Assembly: GCF_047634455.1 (NCBI RefSeq)
Contig: NZ_JBLIAI010000057.1
Span: 1 to 17,044, forward strand
Direction of reading: 5' to 3'
DNA: 17,044 nt
From: Maritalea sp047634455
GTDB lineage: Bacteria; Pseudomonadota; Alphaproteobacteria; Rhizobiales; Devosiaceae
The stretch's first letter is position 1, and each line of letters begins with the position of its first letter. Under the pieces are notes generated by a model, which worked only from the letters and a program-made list of their open reading frames with translations, was not told the origin of the DNA and made no database searches. This document shows, piece after piece, positions 1 through 6,642 of this stretch. The position numbers were made by a program, and so were the translations under genes.

Positions 1-604
1 GATTGTATTTCAGCGCAAGATCTAGGTTCTCCAGTTTGACATTAAAATAGTCGGTTAAGCCGTCATAGGTGTCTTTGGCATAGCCGGACAGCATGATCAT
101 GAACACCAACACTAAAATGCCCAACCAGATATGGTCGCCGCCAATGATGAAAAGTCTTGTTGCAACCAGCGTCATAAAGGGGATTTCGTAGAGATAAAAT
201 GCGCGGCGAAATATGCCTAAGGATTTGACTGAGGCCGCAGACGCGCCCGCTGCAATTGCCATTTGCATGCCAAAATGGGCGGGGTTATCTGGGTTGAGGC
301 TGAACGCCAAAAATAACCCCCAGCTGATACCAATAAAACCGATCAACGCATCGAGTTGATTTTCTAGGCTTTTGGTTGGCAGTTTGTTGGCAACCACTTT
401 GATCGCGCGTTGCCCCAAAAGATAGAGCAACACGGGTGTGATGATGACTTCTAACAGGCCCCAGGCCATGATGACCGATTGCGGCAAAACCGGCAGCGCC
501 AAGTAGATTAATACGAGCGACGAACCGATATGGCCCAAGAAAATCTTGTTGGGTGTTTTGGCAAACAAAGTGACACGATCAAGCTGAAATGTCTGATCGT
601 GCAT
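1..604 (-). CDS. Polytopic membrane N-terminus of a signalling-type protein (partial, runs off left edge)
   Basis: Reading the minus strand from the ATG at 604 gives 201 uninterrupted codons to the window edge. The start is MHDQTFQLDRVTLFAKTPNK and about six hydrophobic segments follow. The last visible residues (NVKLENLDLALKYN) form an amphipathic stretch. A GAGAAG Shine-Dalgarno lies just upstream of the ATG. This layout (short soluble start with a D-R-V-x-L-F-x-x-x-P motif, multi-helix membrane domain, then an F/V-x-x-E-N-L-D-L linker) is what I know from the sensor region of GGDEF/EAL proteins and hybrid histidine kinases. The output domain lies outside the window, so the activity cannot be named. 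It is transcribed divergently from the small secreted protein at 752. I am confident of the coding frame and membrane nature, less so of the signalling role. Confidence 0.75.
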   Translation of the reverse strand, partial: MHDQTFQLDRVTLFAKTPNKIFLGHIGSSLVLIYLALPVLPQSVIMAWGLLEVIITPVLLYLLGQRAIKVVANKLPTKSLENQLDALIGFIGISWGLFLAFSLNPDNPAHFGMQMAIAAGASAASVKSLGIFRRAFYLYEIPFMTLVATRLFIIGGDHIWLGILVLVFMIMLSGYAKDTYDGLTDYFNVKLENLDLALKYN

Positions 605-660
605 GGCTTCTCTTTCTTGCAGGCAGTATTGCTTTGGTGGATCGTATCCCTGGCGGAGCG

Positions 661-682
661 CAGATGTAAACACGTACATCTG
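661..682. promoter_or_regulatory. 8-bp inverted repeat in the divergent intergenic region
   Basis: CAGATGTA (661-668) and TACATCTG (675-682) are perfect inverted arms around a 6-base centre. The dyad lies between the divergent genes starting at 604 (minus) and 752 (plus), just upstream of the candidate promoter at 689-716. Its size and position suit an operator for a dimeric regulator, but no protein can be assigned. Confidence 0.35.
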
Positions 683-688
683 TATGAA

Positions 689-716
689 TTGTTTCAGCGT
701 CTCAAACAATTATTCT
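689..716 (+). promoter_or_regulatory. Candidate sigma-70-type promoter of the small secreted protein gene
   Basis: TTGTTT (689-694) and TATTCT (711-716) are separated by 16 bases and would start transcription about 30 bases before the ATG at 752. The -35 box also forms one arm of an inverted repeat (AATTGTTT 687-694, AAACAATT 704-711, 9-base centre), so a dimeric protein bound there would cover the promoter. Confidence 0.4.
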
Positions 717-751
717 GCTTCCATGTTCACCAACATAGAAAGCTGATTGAT

Positions 752-1072
752 ATGAAAAAGGCCGTGATGAAGTTGGCAGCGATGGGCAGTGTGGTTGTGC
801 TAACGGCAGGATTTGCCAGTTCAGCCTATGCAGGTACCGCTGACTATTATTTTGCGCACAACGCGAGCACCTATAAACTCTACTCGCAAAGCAGTGCTTG
901 TGGGGCAATTGGGTCGAATGGTTGTGTTGAGTTCGGAAAACTTTGCGGGCGCCAATATTATTCTCATGAATCAACGCTTAGTGTTGCGCTAGACAGATTA
1001 AAGCGCAATGACAGCGTCTATATTCGCGAGAATTGGGGTTCTTTTGACGTTGTTTGCACCGTGTCACCCTAG
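752..1072 (+). CDS. Small secreted four-cysteine protein of unknown function
   Basis: The 106-residue product begins with a clear Sec signal peptide: two lysines, a hydrophobic core, and a probable cleavage site after SSAYA at residue 27. The mature part is about 79 residues, rich in Tyr and Ser. It has exactly four cysteines (SACG, NGCV, LCG, VVCT), so two disulfides in the periplasm or outside are plausible. The frame is open upstream to 530, but residues before MKKAVMK look like untranslated sequence; the signal peptide start and the promoter at 689-716 decide the start. No strong Shine-Dalgarno is visible. I do not recognise the family. A hairpin begins inside the stop codon. Confidence 0.7.
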   Translation: MKKAVMKLAAMGSVVVLTAGFASSAYAGTADYYFAHNASTYKLYSQSSACGAIGSNGCVEFGKLCGRQYYSHESTLSVALDRLKRNDSVYIRENWGSFDVVCTVSP

Positions 1073-1100
1073 GGTCTGGACTGAATTGAGTTCTGACCCT
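1071..1100 (+). terminator. Hairpin at the 3' end of the small secreted protein gene
   Basis: AGGGTC-T-GGACT (1071-1082) pairs with AGTTC-T-GACCCT (1089-1100) around a 6-base loop, with one T-T mismatch and one G-U pair. It starts within the TAG stop. There is no U-run after it, so it may be a weak terminator or an mRNA-stabilising hairpin. Confidence 0.4.
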
Positions 1101-1215
1101 AAATTGTACTCATTCGAACAGATTGAGTGCATGACGTTTTTTGCGCTTGATCCTTCGCAATGCAGGGCATTCGAATTTGGATATTCTTGCTCCATCTATT
1201 TGAGGGAGCAATGTG

Positions 1216-1968
1216 ATGTCGATGCCTGAATTGATTGAAGTAACTGCCGAGAACGTTGAGAAAACACGGTTCTTTTGCAAGATGAGTGCAAAGGGTAAGC
1301 CGGGCTATGAACGGAAAATGGCTTGGTTGAAAAAACGCTTTAACGAAGGCTTACAAATGCGGTTGCTCGGGGACGGTGAGCGCGGTTTTGTTGAATATAT
1401 TCCGGGTGATTTCGCTTGGCGCGGCATTGATAATGCCAGCCGTTATTTGGTGATCCATTGCCTTTGGGTTGTCGGTAAAAGCAAAGGCAAAGGCTTCGGC
1501 AAATACCTGTTACAGCATGTGATAGATCAGGCGAAACAAGAAGGCTATGCGGGTGTTGCCGCGCTCACAAGTTCTGGCAATTGGTTAATCAACAACAAGA
1601 TTCTCAAAGCAGGGGGTTTTGAAAGCGTTGAACAAGTGAAGCCCTTTGACCTGATGGTCAAGCGATTTGATGAAAGTGTGGCGATCCCAAATATCGTCGG
1701 TGACTTCGAAAACAAGGCAAAACTGGTGCCAAGCGGCATGGCGGTTTATCGCACTGATCAATGCCCATATATTGATGATGCTGTGATCAATTGCAAAGCA
1801 TTTGCGGATGAACGAGGTTGGGAATTCACACAAATTGAAATGGATAGCGCCGCTGATTTGCGCAAACTGTGTCCTACACCGTATGGCACATTTGCCATAA
1901 CGCTTGACGGTAAATTTTTGTCCTACACATATATGCTGCGCAAAGATTTCGTAAAACTTGGGCTCTAG
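1216..1968 (+). CDS. GNAT-family N-acetyltransferase with C-terminal YoaP-like domain
   Basis: The protein has 250 residues. Residues about 5-155 form a GNAT acyltransferase fold, with the acetyl-CoA pyrophosphate loop at KGKGFGKYLL (about 90-99). Residues about 160-250 look like the YoaP-like domain attached to a subset of GNAT proteins such as Bacillus subtilis YoaP. Here it carries a thioredoxin-like CPY motif (Cys183) and ends in the typical FLSYTYMLRKDF region. The substrate is unknown. Three start codons are in frame (GTG 1213, ATG 1216, ATG 1222); GAGGGAG at 1202-1208 is best spaced for ATG 1216. It is a single gene converging on the aldo/keto reductase and separated from it by a strong hairpin. 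The domain call is from recognition, not from a search. Confidence 0.85.
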   Translation: MSMPELIEVTAENVEKTRFFCKMSAKGKPGYERKMAWLKKRFNEGLQMRLLGDGERGFVEYIPGDFAWRGIDNASRYLVIHCLWVVGKSKGKGFGKYLLQHVIDQAKQEGYAGVAALTSSGNWLINNKILKAGGFESVEQVKPFDLMVKRFDESVAIPNIVGDFENKAKLVPSGMAVYRTDQCPYIDDAVINCKAFADERGWEFTQIEMDSAADLRKLCPTPYGTFAITLDGKFLSYTYMLRKDFVKLGL

Positions 1969-1973
1969 CAATT

Positions 1974-2022
1974 CGAGGCGGCGAGCTAGTGCTGCCGCCT
2001 CGACAATTGGGTTATCCCAATT
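1974..2022. terminator. Tandem hairpins between convergent genes (likely bidirectional terminator)
   Basis: CGAGGCGGC (1974-1982) pairs perfectly with GCCGCCTCG (1994-2002), and AGC/GCT extends the stem inside past one bulged base. A second hairpin, AATTGGG (2005-2011) and CCCAATT (2016-2022) with a TTAT loop, overlaps the stop codon of the minus-strand reductase. The pair fills the 43-base gap between the convergent stops at 1968 and 2012. U-runs are poor on both strands. Confidence 0.7.
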
Positions 2023-2998
2023 CGCCTTGCACGAGCTGGTCAATTTCTTGGATCGTCTCAACACTGAGCGGACCAAATTGCAGTGCGCCTGCATTTTCTT
2101 GTGCCTGGGCGACGGTTCTGAACCCGGGAATGGGCAACGCCCTGTCGGCATGCGCCCAAATCCATCCAAGTGCACCCTGTGCTGTCGTGCGGCCACCAGT
2201 TTTGAGCAGTTCACGAATGCCTTCAAGCCGCGCTTGGGCATCGTCTGCATCCCGAACATTGCCCATCTTATTAAGCCAAGGCGCGCCGCCAGAGCGCACG
2301 TCGTCCTCACCAAAGCTATGGTTGATTTTGTAAGTGCCGCCCAACATGCCCATGGCCAATGGTGCGCGGTTGATCGACAGCATATTGTGTTGATCTACTA
2401 TGGCGAGCGTTTCGGTTGCCGGTGTAAACAGGTTGAGGTCGTGCTGGATTGAGCGATAGTTTTTACCGCCGATCCATTGGCGTGAGTGGTTTGGGTGATC
2501 GCTCGACCAACCATAACCCCGGATTAGGCCTTCTTTAACAAGCTCTTCCAGAGCCGCCTGGGTTTCTTGGGCTTGTGCGCCATCCAGATCGTCAATGTGC
2601 AATTGATATAGATCGATCACATCGCGCTGCAAGCGACGCAGGGACGCTTGCACGGCTTTGCGGATGTAGCTGCGGTCCGCGCCTTTGCCCGTGATTTGCT
2701 TATTTTCTTCATTGAACTGATTGCCAAATTTGGTCGCAACAAATATATCGTTGCGGCCCTTGAGCGCTTCGCCAACGATCCTTTCGGAGTGGCCCGCGCC
2801 ATAGACGTCGGCGGTATCAAAAAATTGGATACCCGCATCCAGGGCTGCCCCAATCGCTTGCTTTGACTCATTGTCGTCAACGACACCCCAACCAACGGGA
2901 ATGGCGTCAGCCCAAAATGGGCCACCGATGGCCCAACAGCCAAAGCCCAGGCGTGGGATTGTTTCGCCGCTCCAAATTGTAATTGCTGGCTTGGTCAT
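2012..2998 (-). CDS. Aldo/keto reductase (NADPH-dependent oxidoreductase)
   Basis: The 328-residue product is full length for the AKR superfamily ((beta/alpha)8 barrel, cytosolic). The catalytic tetrad is visible: Asp61 and Tyr66 in FFDTADVYG, Lys90 in FVATKFG, and His134 in YQLHIDD. The N-terminal LGFGCWAIGG and the C-terminal IPGFRTVAQAQENAGAL cofactor region are typical. Such enzymes reduce aldehydes and ketones with NADPH; the substrate cannot be deduced. Its ATG overlaps the stop of the upstream MerR gene as ATGA, so the two are translationally coupled and probably transcribed from the MerR-type promoter at 3404-3434. The context suggests induction by whatever the MerR protein senses, perhaps a reactive carbonyl or electrophile (inference). 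Confidence 0.93.
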   Translation of the reverse strand: MTKPAITIWSGETIPRLGFGCWAIGGPFWADAIPVGWGVVDDNESKQAIGAALDAGIQFFDTADVYGAGHSERIVGEALKGRNDIFVATKFGNQFNEENKQITGKGADRSYIRKAVQASLRRLQRDVIDLYQLHIDDLDGAQAQETQAALEELVKEGLIRGYGWSSDHPNHSRQWIGGKNYRSIQHDLNLFTPATETLAIVDQHNMLSINRAPLAMGMLGGTYKINHSFGEDDVRSGGAPWLNKMGNVRDADDAQARLEGIRELLKTGGRTTAQGALGWIWAHADRALPIPGFRTVAQAQENAGALQFGPLSVETIQEIDQLVQGELG

Positions 2999-3372
2999 TG
3001 TGCGGCCTCGTTGGTTTGTTTTTCTAGGACGGAATTGTAGTAGGCGATTTTTTCGTTCAAATGATTTTCATACGCATCAAGTTCTGCGCGTTTTTGCGCC
3101 AACCGTTCACGGTGGCTTTCAAGCAATTCAATGCGGTCCGGAACCGTGTGATTGCCGTCTTGGACCAGACGGGTGAACGTTTCGGTTTCGGATAATGGCA
3201 TACCCGTTCCACGCAGACAGGCGAGCAGACCCAACCACCCCACATCGTTTTCGGCATAATAGCGATGGCCTTTTTCGTCGCGTTTTGTCGAAAGGATCAG
3301 GCCACGTTTTTCATAGAACCGGATCGTATCGGGAGATAGACCGCTCTTTTTTCCTGCTTCACCAATATTCAT
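2995..3372 (-). CDS. MerR-family transcriptional regulator
   Basis: The 125-residue protein opens with the MerR winged helix-turn-helix (NIGEAGKKSGLSPDTIRFYE, then RGLI and the wing near GHRYYAEND). Residues about 75-118 form the long dimerisation helix with a heptad-like Leu/Ile pattern. There is no C-terminal ligand domain and no cysteine pair as in metal sensors; only one Cys is present (LLACLRG). It is the first gene of a two-gene operon with the aldo/keto reductase. A good AGAGGG Shine-Dalgarno (complement of 3380-3385) supports the ATG at 3372. By family precedent it should bind the palindrome in its own promoter and activate by twisting the long spacer. The inducer is unknown. Confidence 0.93.
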   Translation of the reverse strand: MNIGEAGKKSGLSPDTIRFYEKRGLILSTKRDEKGHRYYAENDVGWLGLLACLRGTGMPLSETETFTRLVQDGNHTVPDRIELLESHRERLAQKRAELDAYENHLNEKIAYYNSVLEKQTNEAAQ

Positions 3373-3403
3373 CTGGTTACCCTCTTAATCTGACTATCTC
3401 AGT

Positions 3404-3434
3404 TCAATAGGGTGTTGGAGCTGCTCCAGGTCAA
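3404..3434 (-). promoter_or_regulatory. MerR-type promoter/operator of the merR-like/AKR operon
   Basis: On the minus strand, TTGACC (-35, complement of 3429-3434) and TATTGA (-10, complement of 3404-3409) are separated by 19 bases. This is the over-long spacer characteristic of promoters activated by MerR proteins. The spacer contains the palindrome TGGAGC-A-GCTCCA (3416-3428), right behind the -35 box, where MerR dimers bind. The ATG at 3372 lies about 30 bases downstream of the -10 box. Confidence 0.8.
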
Positions 3435-3437
3435 GAG

Positions 3438-3461
3438 CGCACGCAAAATTATTTTGGTGCG
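3438..3461 (-). terminator. Hairpin at the 3' end of the MscS gene
   Basis: CGCAC-(G)-CAAAA (3438-3448) pairs with TTTTGGTGCG (3452-3461) around the three bases that form the channel gene's TAA stop, with one bulged G. It lies just before the merR-like promoter on the same strand and may insulate the two units. It lacks a U-run. Confidence 0.4.
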
Positions 3462-4273
3462 AGTTCGGGGGCGACAATGCGCATATGGGGGAAGGGGATT
3501 TCAACGCCCGCCTTGTCGAGGGCTTTCTTTCCAGCCTCATTGATGGCCATGCGGGTGTCCCAACTGTCTGAAGTGCGTGTCCAAGCACGCAACTCCAAAT
3601 CCACCGAACTTGCGCCCAAATTCATGACATAAACAACAGGTTCAGGGGTACTCAACACGCGCTCATCAGCGCTTGCGACGTCTAAGAGCACTTTGCGCGC
3701 GAGGTCGATGTCGGCCTTATAGTCAATACCGACTTTAAATGTGAGCCGCCGCGTGAGTTCTTTGTTGTAGTTGGTGATTGTGGCGTCCCAGATCTTGGCG
3801 TTTGGCGTAAAGACAAAAAGGCCGTCTAGGGTGCGCAGGCGGGTTGCAAACAATCCAACGCGTTTTACAGTGCCACTCACCGCACTTGATTCAATATAGT
3901 CGCCCACATTAAACGGGCGTAACCAGATAATCATCACGCCAGCTGCAATGTTGGAAAGCGTGCCCTGCAACGCCAAAGCGATCGCCAAGCCCGCCGCACC
4001 AATTATGGCGATTATCGAAGCGGTCTGCACGCCAAGGCCACTTAAAGCAATCACAATCGCTGTAATGATGACCCCGTAGCGGACCAATTCGCCAAACATG
4101 GGCGCAACTGTGTCGTCAAAGGCTTTGGTGTTGGGTAGCAATTTCACGATGAGAGCTGCCAGCCATTTGCCTAAAATCCAGCCAAGGACGAGAACAACAA
4201 GCGCAATCAGAATGCTGGTGCCGTAGCCATTTACCCATTCAAGGGTGGCGGTTGTAAACTGTGGCAGTTCCAT
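3449..4273 (-). CDS. mscS: MscS-family small-conductance mechanosensitive channel
   Basis: The 274-residue protein matches the minimal MscS length. Predicted helices are TM1 (about 18-46), TM2 (about 64-82) and the pore-lining TM3 (about 86-119). TM3 has the Gly/Ala-packed pattern (IIGAAGLAIALALQG, then SNIAAGVMI). The signature LRPFNVGDYIE follows, then the cytoplasmic beta/alpha-beta vestibule ending in EIPFPH. In known homologues this inner-membrane channel opens under membrane tension to release solutes during osmotic downshock. It is a single gene, flanked downstream by the merR-like promoter and upstream by a 112-base gap to the GAF gene. An AAGGGA box about 11 bases upstream supports the ATG. 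The symbol marks the family; paralogues could exist elsewhere in the genome. Confidence 0.93.
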   Translation of the reverse strand: MELPQFTTATLEWVNGYGTSILIALVVLVLGWILGKWLAALIVKLLPNTKAFDDTVAPMFGELVRYGVIITAIVIALSGLGVQTASIIAIIGAAGLAIALALQGTLSNIAAGVMIIWLRPFNVGDYIESSAVSGTVKRVGLFATRLRTLDGLFVFTPNAKIWDATITNYNKELTRRLTFKVGIDYKADIDLARKVLLDVASADERVLSTPEPVVYVMNLGASSVDLELRAWTRTSDSWDTRMAINEAGKKALDKAGVEIPFPHMRIVAPELAPK

Positions 4274-4385
4274 GGATATGAAATCCCTTTTGGATGATCT
4301 TGTTTGGTTTTGCCACTAACATGGACATGCAAGTTGTGAAGTCAAGCCAGGTTAAGGAAAAGACTTAAGCGACAGAGCGGGTCGG

Positions 4386-4832
4386 CTATAAAAGGCTTGC
4401 GAGTGCACATGCTGCTGCATACCGCGATGGGGTGAAATACCCTTCCTTGTGCAAAATATTGATCACAGCGATTGTCTTTCCATTTTTCACGATCGGTACG
4501 TTGACAATTGACCCGCAGCCTATTCGCTGGATCACATCAAGGTCTGGAAACTGATCGCCCATTTGGTCTGGGTGGTTGGCAACGAAGGGCTTTTGCGCTT
4601 CAATGACGTCTTGGAACCATTGGTTGATGATAATAGGTTTGGTGCCCGTTGTTGGATATGTGTCTTGATCAGACGAATATGACCGACGGGCCAGACCAGC
4701 GCTAAGGTCCAGTTCCATAATTGTTAATAGTATAAAGCCGGGTGACCGGCGCGCTGAACGGGCCAATTTTTCGTAAGCGCTTTGTGGATATTGGGTATCT
4801 AATTGGTCCGAAATCGGCAAAATTTGCTCCAA
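4386..4832 (-). CDS. Small single-domain GAF protein (TTG start)
   Basis: The product is about 148 residues. It matches a group of stand-alone GAF-domain proteins I know from alphaproteobacteria, with the conserved patterns ARRSYSSDQDTYPTTGTKP (about 48-66), FVAN (83-86), and GCGSIVNVPIV followed by AVINILHKEGYFTP (about 105-135). Such domains bind small ligands; no output domain is present, so it may act as a sensor partner or an enzyme accessory. The frame has no ATG near its N-terminus. TTG at 4832 gives a family-like start, and the first internal ATG would delete about a third of the domain. No clear Shine-Dalgarno precedes the TTG, so the start is uncertain. It is divergent from the XRE-cupin regulator at 5006. 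Confidence 0.75.
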   Translation of the reverse strand: MEQILPISDQLDTQYPQSAYEKLARSARRSPGFILLTIMELDLSAGLARRSYSSDQDTYPTTGTKPIIINQWFQDVIEAQKPFVANHPDQMGDQFPDLDVIQRIGCGSIVNVPIVKNGKTIAVINILHKEGYFTPSRYAAACALASLL

Positions 4833-4905
4833 ATATGTTGTTTTTACGATTTTTGGTCGCGTTTGCTTGCAGTTTGGTTTAAGCGAACCGAATTGCGTTT
4901 TTTGA

Positions 4906-4935
4906 AAATACGTCTTTGAGAATCAATGCGTATTT
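4906..4935. promoter_or_regulatory. Inverted repeat AAATACG-N16-CGTATTT
   Basis: Perfect 7-base arms (4906-4912 and 4929-4935) flank a 16-base centre in the divergent region between the GAF gene and the XRE-cupin regulator. The arm spacing puts their centres about two helical turns apart, as for a dimeric repressor. Autoregulation by the XRE-cupin protein is a guess. Confidence 0.3.
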
Positions 4936-5005
4936 AGGGAGCTGGAGGCGCTGGTGTAAACACACATTTGCACTTGCGAGGGAACGACGGGCAGGAATAG
5001 CTGAC

Positions 5006-5644
5006 ATGATCAATGCCAACTTAGATCAAACAATGGAATTTATGGCCTCGGATGCTGGGCTGCGCCGTCAGCAAAAATCTGGGTCACCGCTGGTTGGCGC
5101 GCTTATTCGTGAACGACGGCGTGCCATGAATATGACGCTCAAAGAGTTGGGAAAGCTGGCGAATTTGTCGGTTGGTTTTTTGTCGCAGGTCGAACGCGAC
5201 CAAGCCACACCATCACTTGGCGCGCTGTCGATGATTTCTAAAGGGTTGGATGTGGAGATGGAGTTCTTCGTCTCATCCCCAGCCGTACATCGTGGCCGCA
5301 CAAGGCAGGGAGAGCGTGAAAGCTTCTCTGTCGATGATTCTTCCCTTAGATACGAGCGCTTGGGTGCAGACTTTGCGGGCAAAGCCTTATCTTCATTCAT
5401 CATTGCGGTCCCTGCCGGCTACAAGTCGGAGCAAGTGAGCCATGAAGGCGAAGAGATAATCTATATTCTTGAAGGTGAAGTGGTGACTTATGTTGAGAAT
5501 GAGAAAGTCATTCTTGGGGTCGGCGACAGTCTTCACTTCCGCTCAACGCGCACCCATAGCTGGGAAAATGTACGTGATGGTGTTTGCCGCATTCTGTGGA
5601 CAGGCACAGTCCCGATTTTTAGAAATGGTGCCTCGGCAAAGTAG
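5006..5644 (+). CDS. XRE-family regulator with C-terminal cupin domain
   Basis: The protein has 212 residues. An XRE helix-turn-helix spans about 31-88 (IRERRRAMNMTLKELGKLAN, then LSVGFLSQVER and TPSLGALSMI). A linker leads to a cupin domain (about 110-205) with candidate ligand or metal residues His146, Glu149/Glu150 and His184 (SHEGEEIIYILEGEVV; GDSLHFRSTRTHSWEN). Proteins of this kind (PuuR/SutR-like) repress catabolic or amino-acid/amine genes and sense small metabolites with the cupin; the target here is unknown. The ATG at 5006 is chosen because AGGA at 4993-4996 is well placed. The open frame extends back to a TTG at 4916, but that segment does not look like protein. It precedes the GntR gene by 143 bases. 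Confidence 0.9.
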   Translation: MINANLDQTMEFMASDAGLRRQQKSGSPLVGALIRERRRAMNMTLKELGKLANLSVGFLSQVERDQATPSLGALSMISKGLDVEMEFFVSSPAVHRGRTRQGERESFSVDDSSLRYERLGADFAGKALSSFIIAVPAGYKSEQVSHEGEEIIYILEGEVVTYVENEKVILGVGDSLHFRSTRTHSWENVRDGVCRILWTGTVPIFRNGASAK

Positions 5645-5787
5645 ATTTTGCTGGTCGTTTGCGCTTAGGTATTGTTGGTTGCAAATTAGGTCGTGTATTG
5701 GTATTTGATGGGTATGGTGCGCATTGAGTTGGTGATTCCAATCGCGAACTGATGTGCTCACAAGCAATTCAAGAGGGTGCCCTGCTT

Positions 5788-6567
5788 ATGACTAGCCTTG
5801 ATGAGACAACTCGACCGGACTTGATCGTGTTCCTCAAGACTGCACTCGAGCGCCCTGGCGTCCGGTATGAGCTGTTGGCGGAAGCCTTACGGCAGGCCAT
5901 CATGAACGGCATACTGACCGCCGGAGAGTTTTTGCTGGCCGAGCGGGAACTTTCTGAAAAGCTAGGGTTAAGCCGCGTCACAATTCGCCGTGCTTTCAAA
6001 CCGTTGCTTGATGCTGGTCAATTGGTGCAAAAACGAGGTCTGGGGACATATGTACCGCGCAATCGGCCGCAATCGCTTGAAAAGTCGTTGAAATTTCTCA
6101 ATGGATTTTCCGAAGATATCCGAAATCGCGGTATGGAGCCAAGTTCGCAATTGGTGTTCAAGGGGCTTGTGGCCCCAATCGCTGAAGTAAGTGAAGCGTT
6201 GGGCGTTGCCCCCCATATGCGTGTTTCGTGTTTTCGTCGCATAAGATATGCGGACGGGAGCATCATGGCATATGAACACGCCTATTTCCCGCTTGAGGCA
6301 ATTGATGCTGATGCCGTTGAAGAGGGTGACAGCCTATATGCGCATCTGGATGCGCGCGGCTTTAGGCCAGTTAAAGCGCGGCAATCGATTAAAGCGACCA
6401 ACTGCGACAAAGAATTGGGTGGCTATTTGGGCGTTGAAAAGGGGTCTGCGATCCTTGATATGGAGCGGACCTCGTTTGATCGCAGCGGCAAGCCAGTGGA
6501 ATTCACACATTCCTATTATCGGGGCGACCGCTACATCTATTCAACCGATGTTGGCGATGACATCTAA
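5788..6567 (+). CDS. GntR-family (HutC/UTRA subfamily) regulator, probable amino-sugar regulator
   Basis: The protein has 259 residues. The N-terminal winged helix-turn-helix (about 25-92) shows GEFLLAERELSEKLGLSRVT and QKRGLGTYVP. The UTRA ligand domain (about 105-250) includes CFRRIRYADGSIMAYEHAYF and the C-terminal RSGKPVEFTHSYYRGDRY. UTRA domains bind small ligands such as phosphosugars. Because nagB follows 75 bases downstream on the same strand, I infer a NagR-like repressor of amino-sugar use that responds to GlcNAc-6-P or GlcN-6-P. The start ATG 5788 is preferred over ATG 5752 because a GAGGG box at 5773-5777 precedes it and family members begin close to this point. No classic GntR operator could be assigned with confidence. 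Confidence 0.9.
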   Translation: MTSLDETTRPDLIVFLKTALERPGVRYELLAEALRQAIMNGILTAGEFLLAERELSEKLGLSRVTIRRAFKPLLDAGQLVQKRGLGTYVPRNRPQSLEKSLKFLNGFSEDIRNRGMEPSSQLVFKGLVAPIAEVSEALGVAPHMRVSCFRRIRYADGSIMAYEHAYFPLEAIDADAVEEGDSLYAHLDARGFRPVKARQSIKATNCDKELGGYLGVEKGSAILDMERTSFDRSGKPVEFTHSYYRGDRYIYSTDVGDDI

Positions 6568-6580
6568 ATAATACAAACGA

Positions 6581-6605
6581 CCAGAGCGGCTATGTATCGC
6601 TTTGG
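6581..6605 (+). promoter_or_regulatory. Dyad/hairpin between gntR-like gene and nagB
   Basis: CCAGAGCG (6581-6588) and CGCTTTGG (6598-6605) pair around a 9-base loop with one G-U pair. It sits 38 bases upstream of the nagB start, with no U-run. It could be an operator for the GntR protein, an mRNA-processing hairpin, or chance. Confidence 0.3.
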
Positions 6606-6642
6606 CGTTTAAAGTTCACAATCATCACATGGAGCAATTCCC

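Noticed and set aside
1008..1229. 73-codon plus frame between the small secreted protein and the GNAT gene
   Set aside because: No Shine-Dalgarno, overlaps the real gene and the hairpin, and the product has no recognisable feature.
1585..2313. 242-codon minus-strand frame across the end of the GNAT gene and the start of the reductase region
   Set aside because: It crosses the convergent terminator and overlaps two well-recognised genes; its protein shows no family features.
4916..5005. 30-codon N-terminal extension of the XRE-cupin regulator from a TTG
   Set aside because: ATG 5006 has a proper AGGA box, and the extension overlaps the candidate operator dyad.
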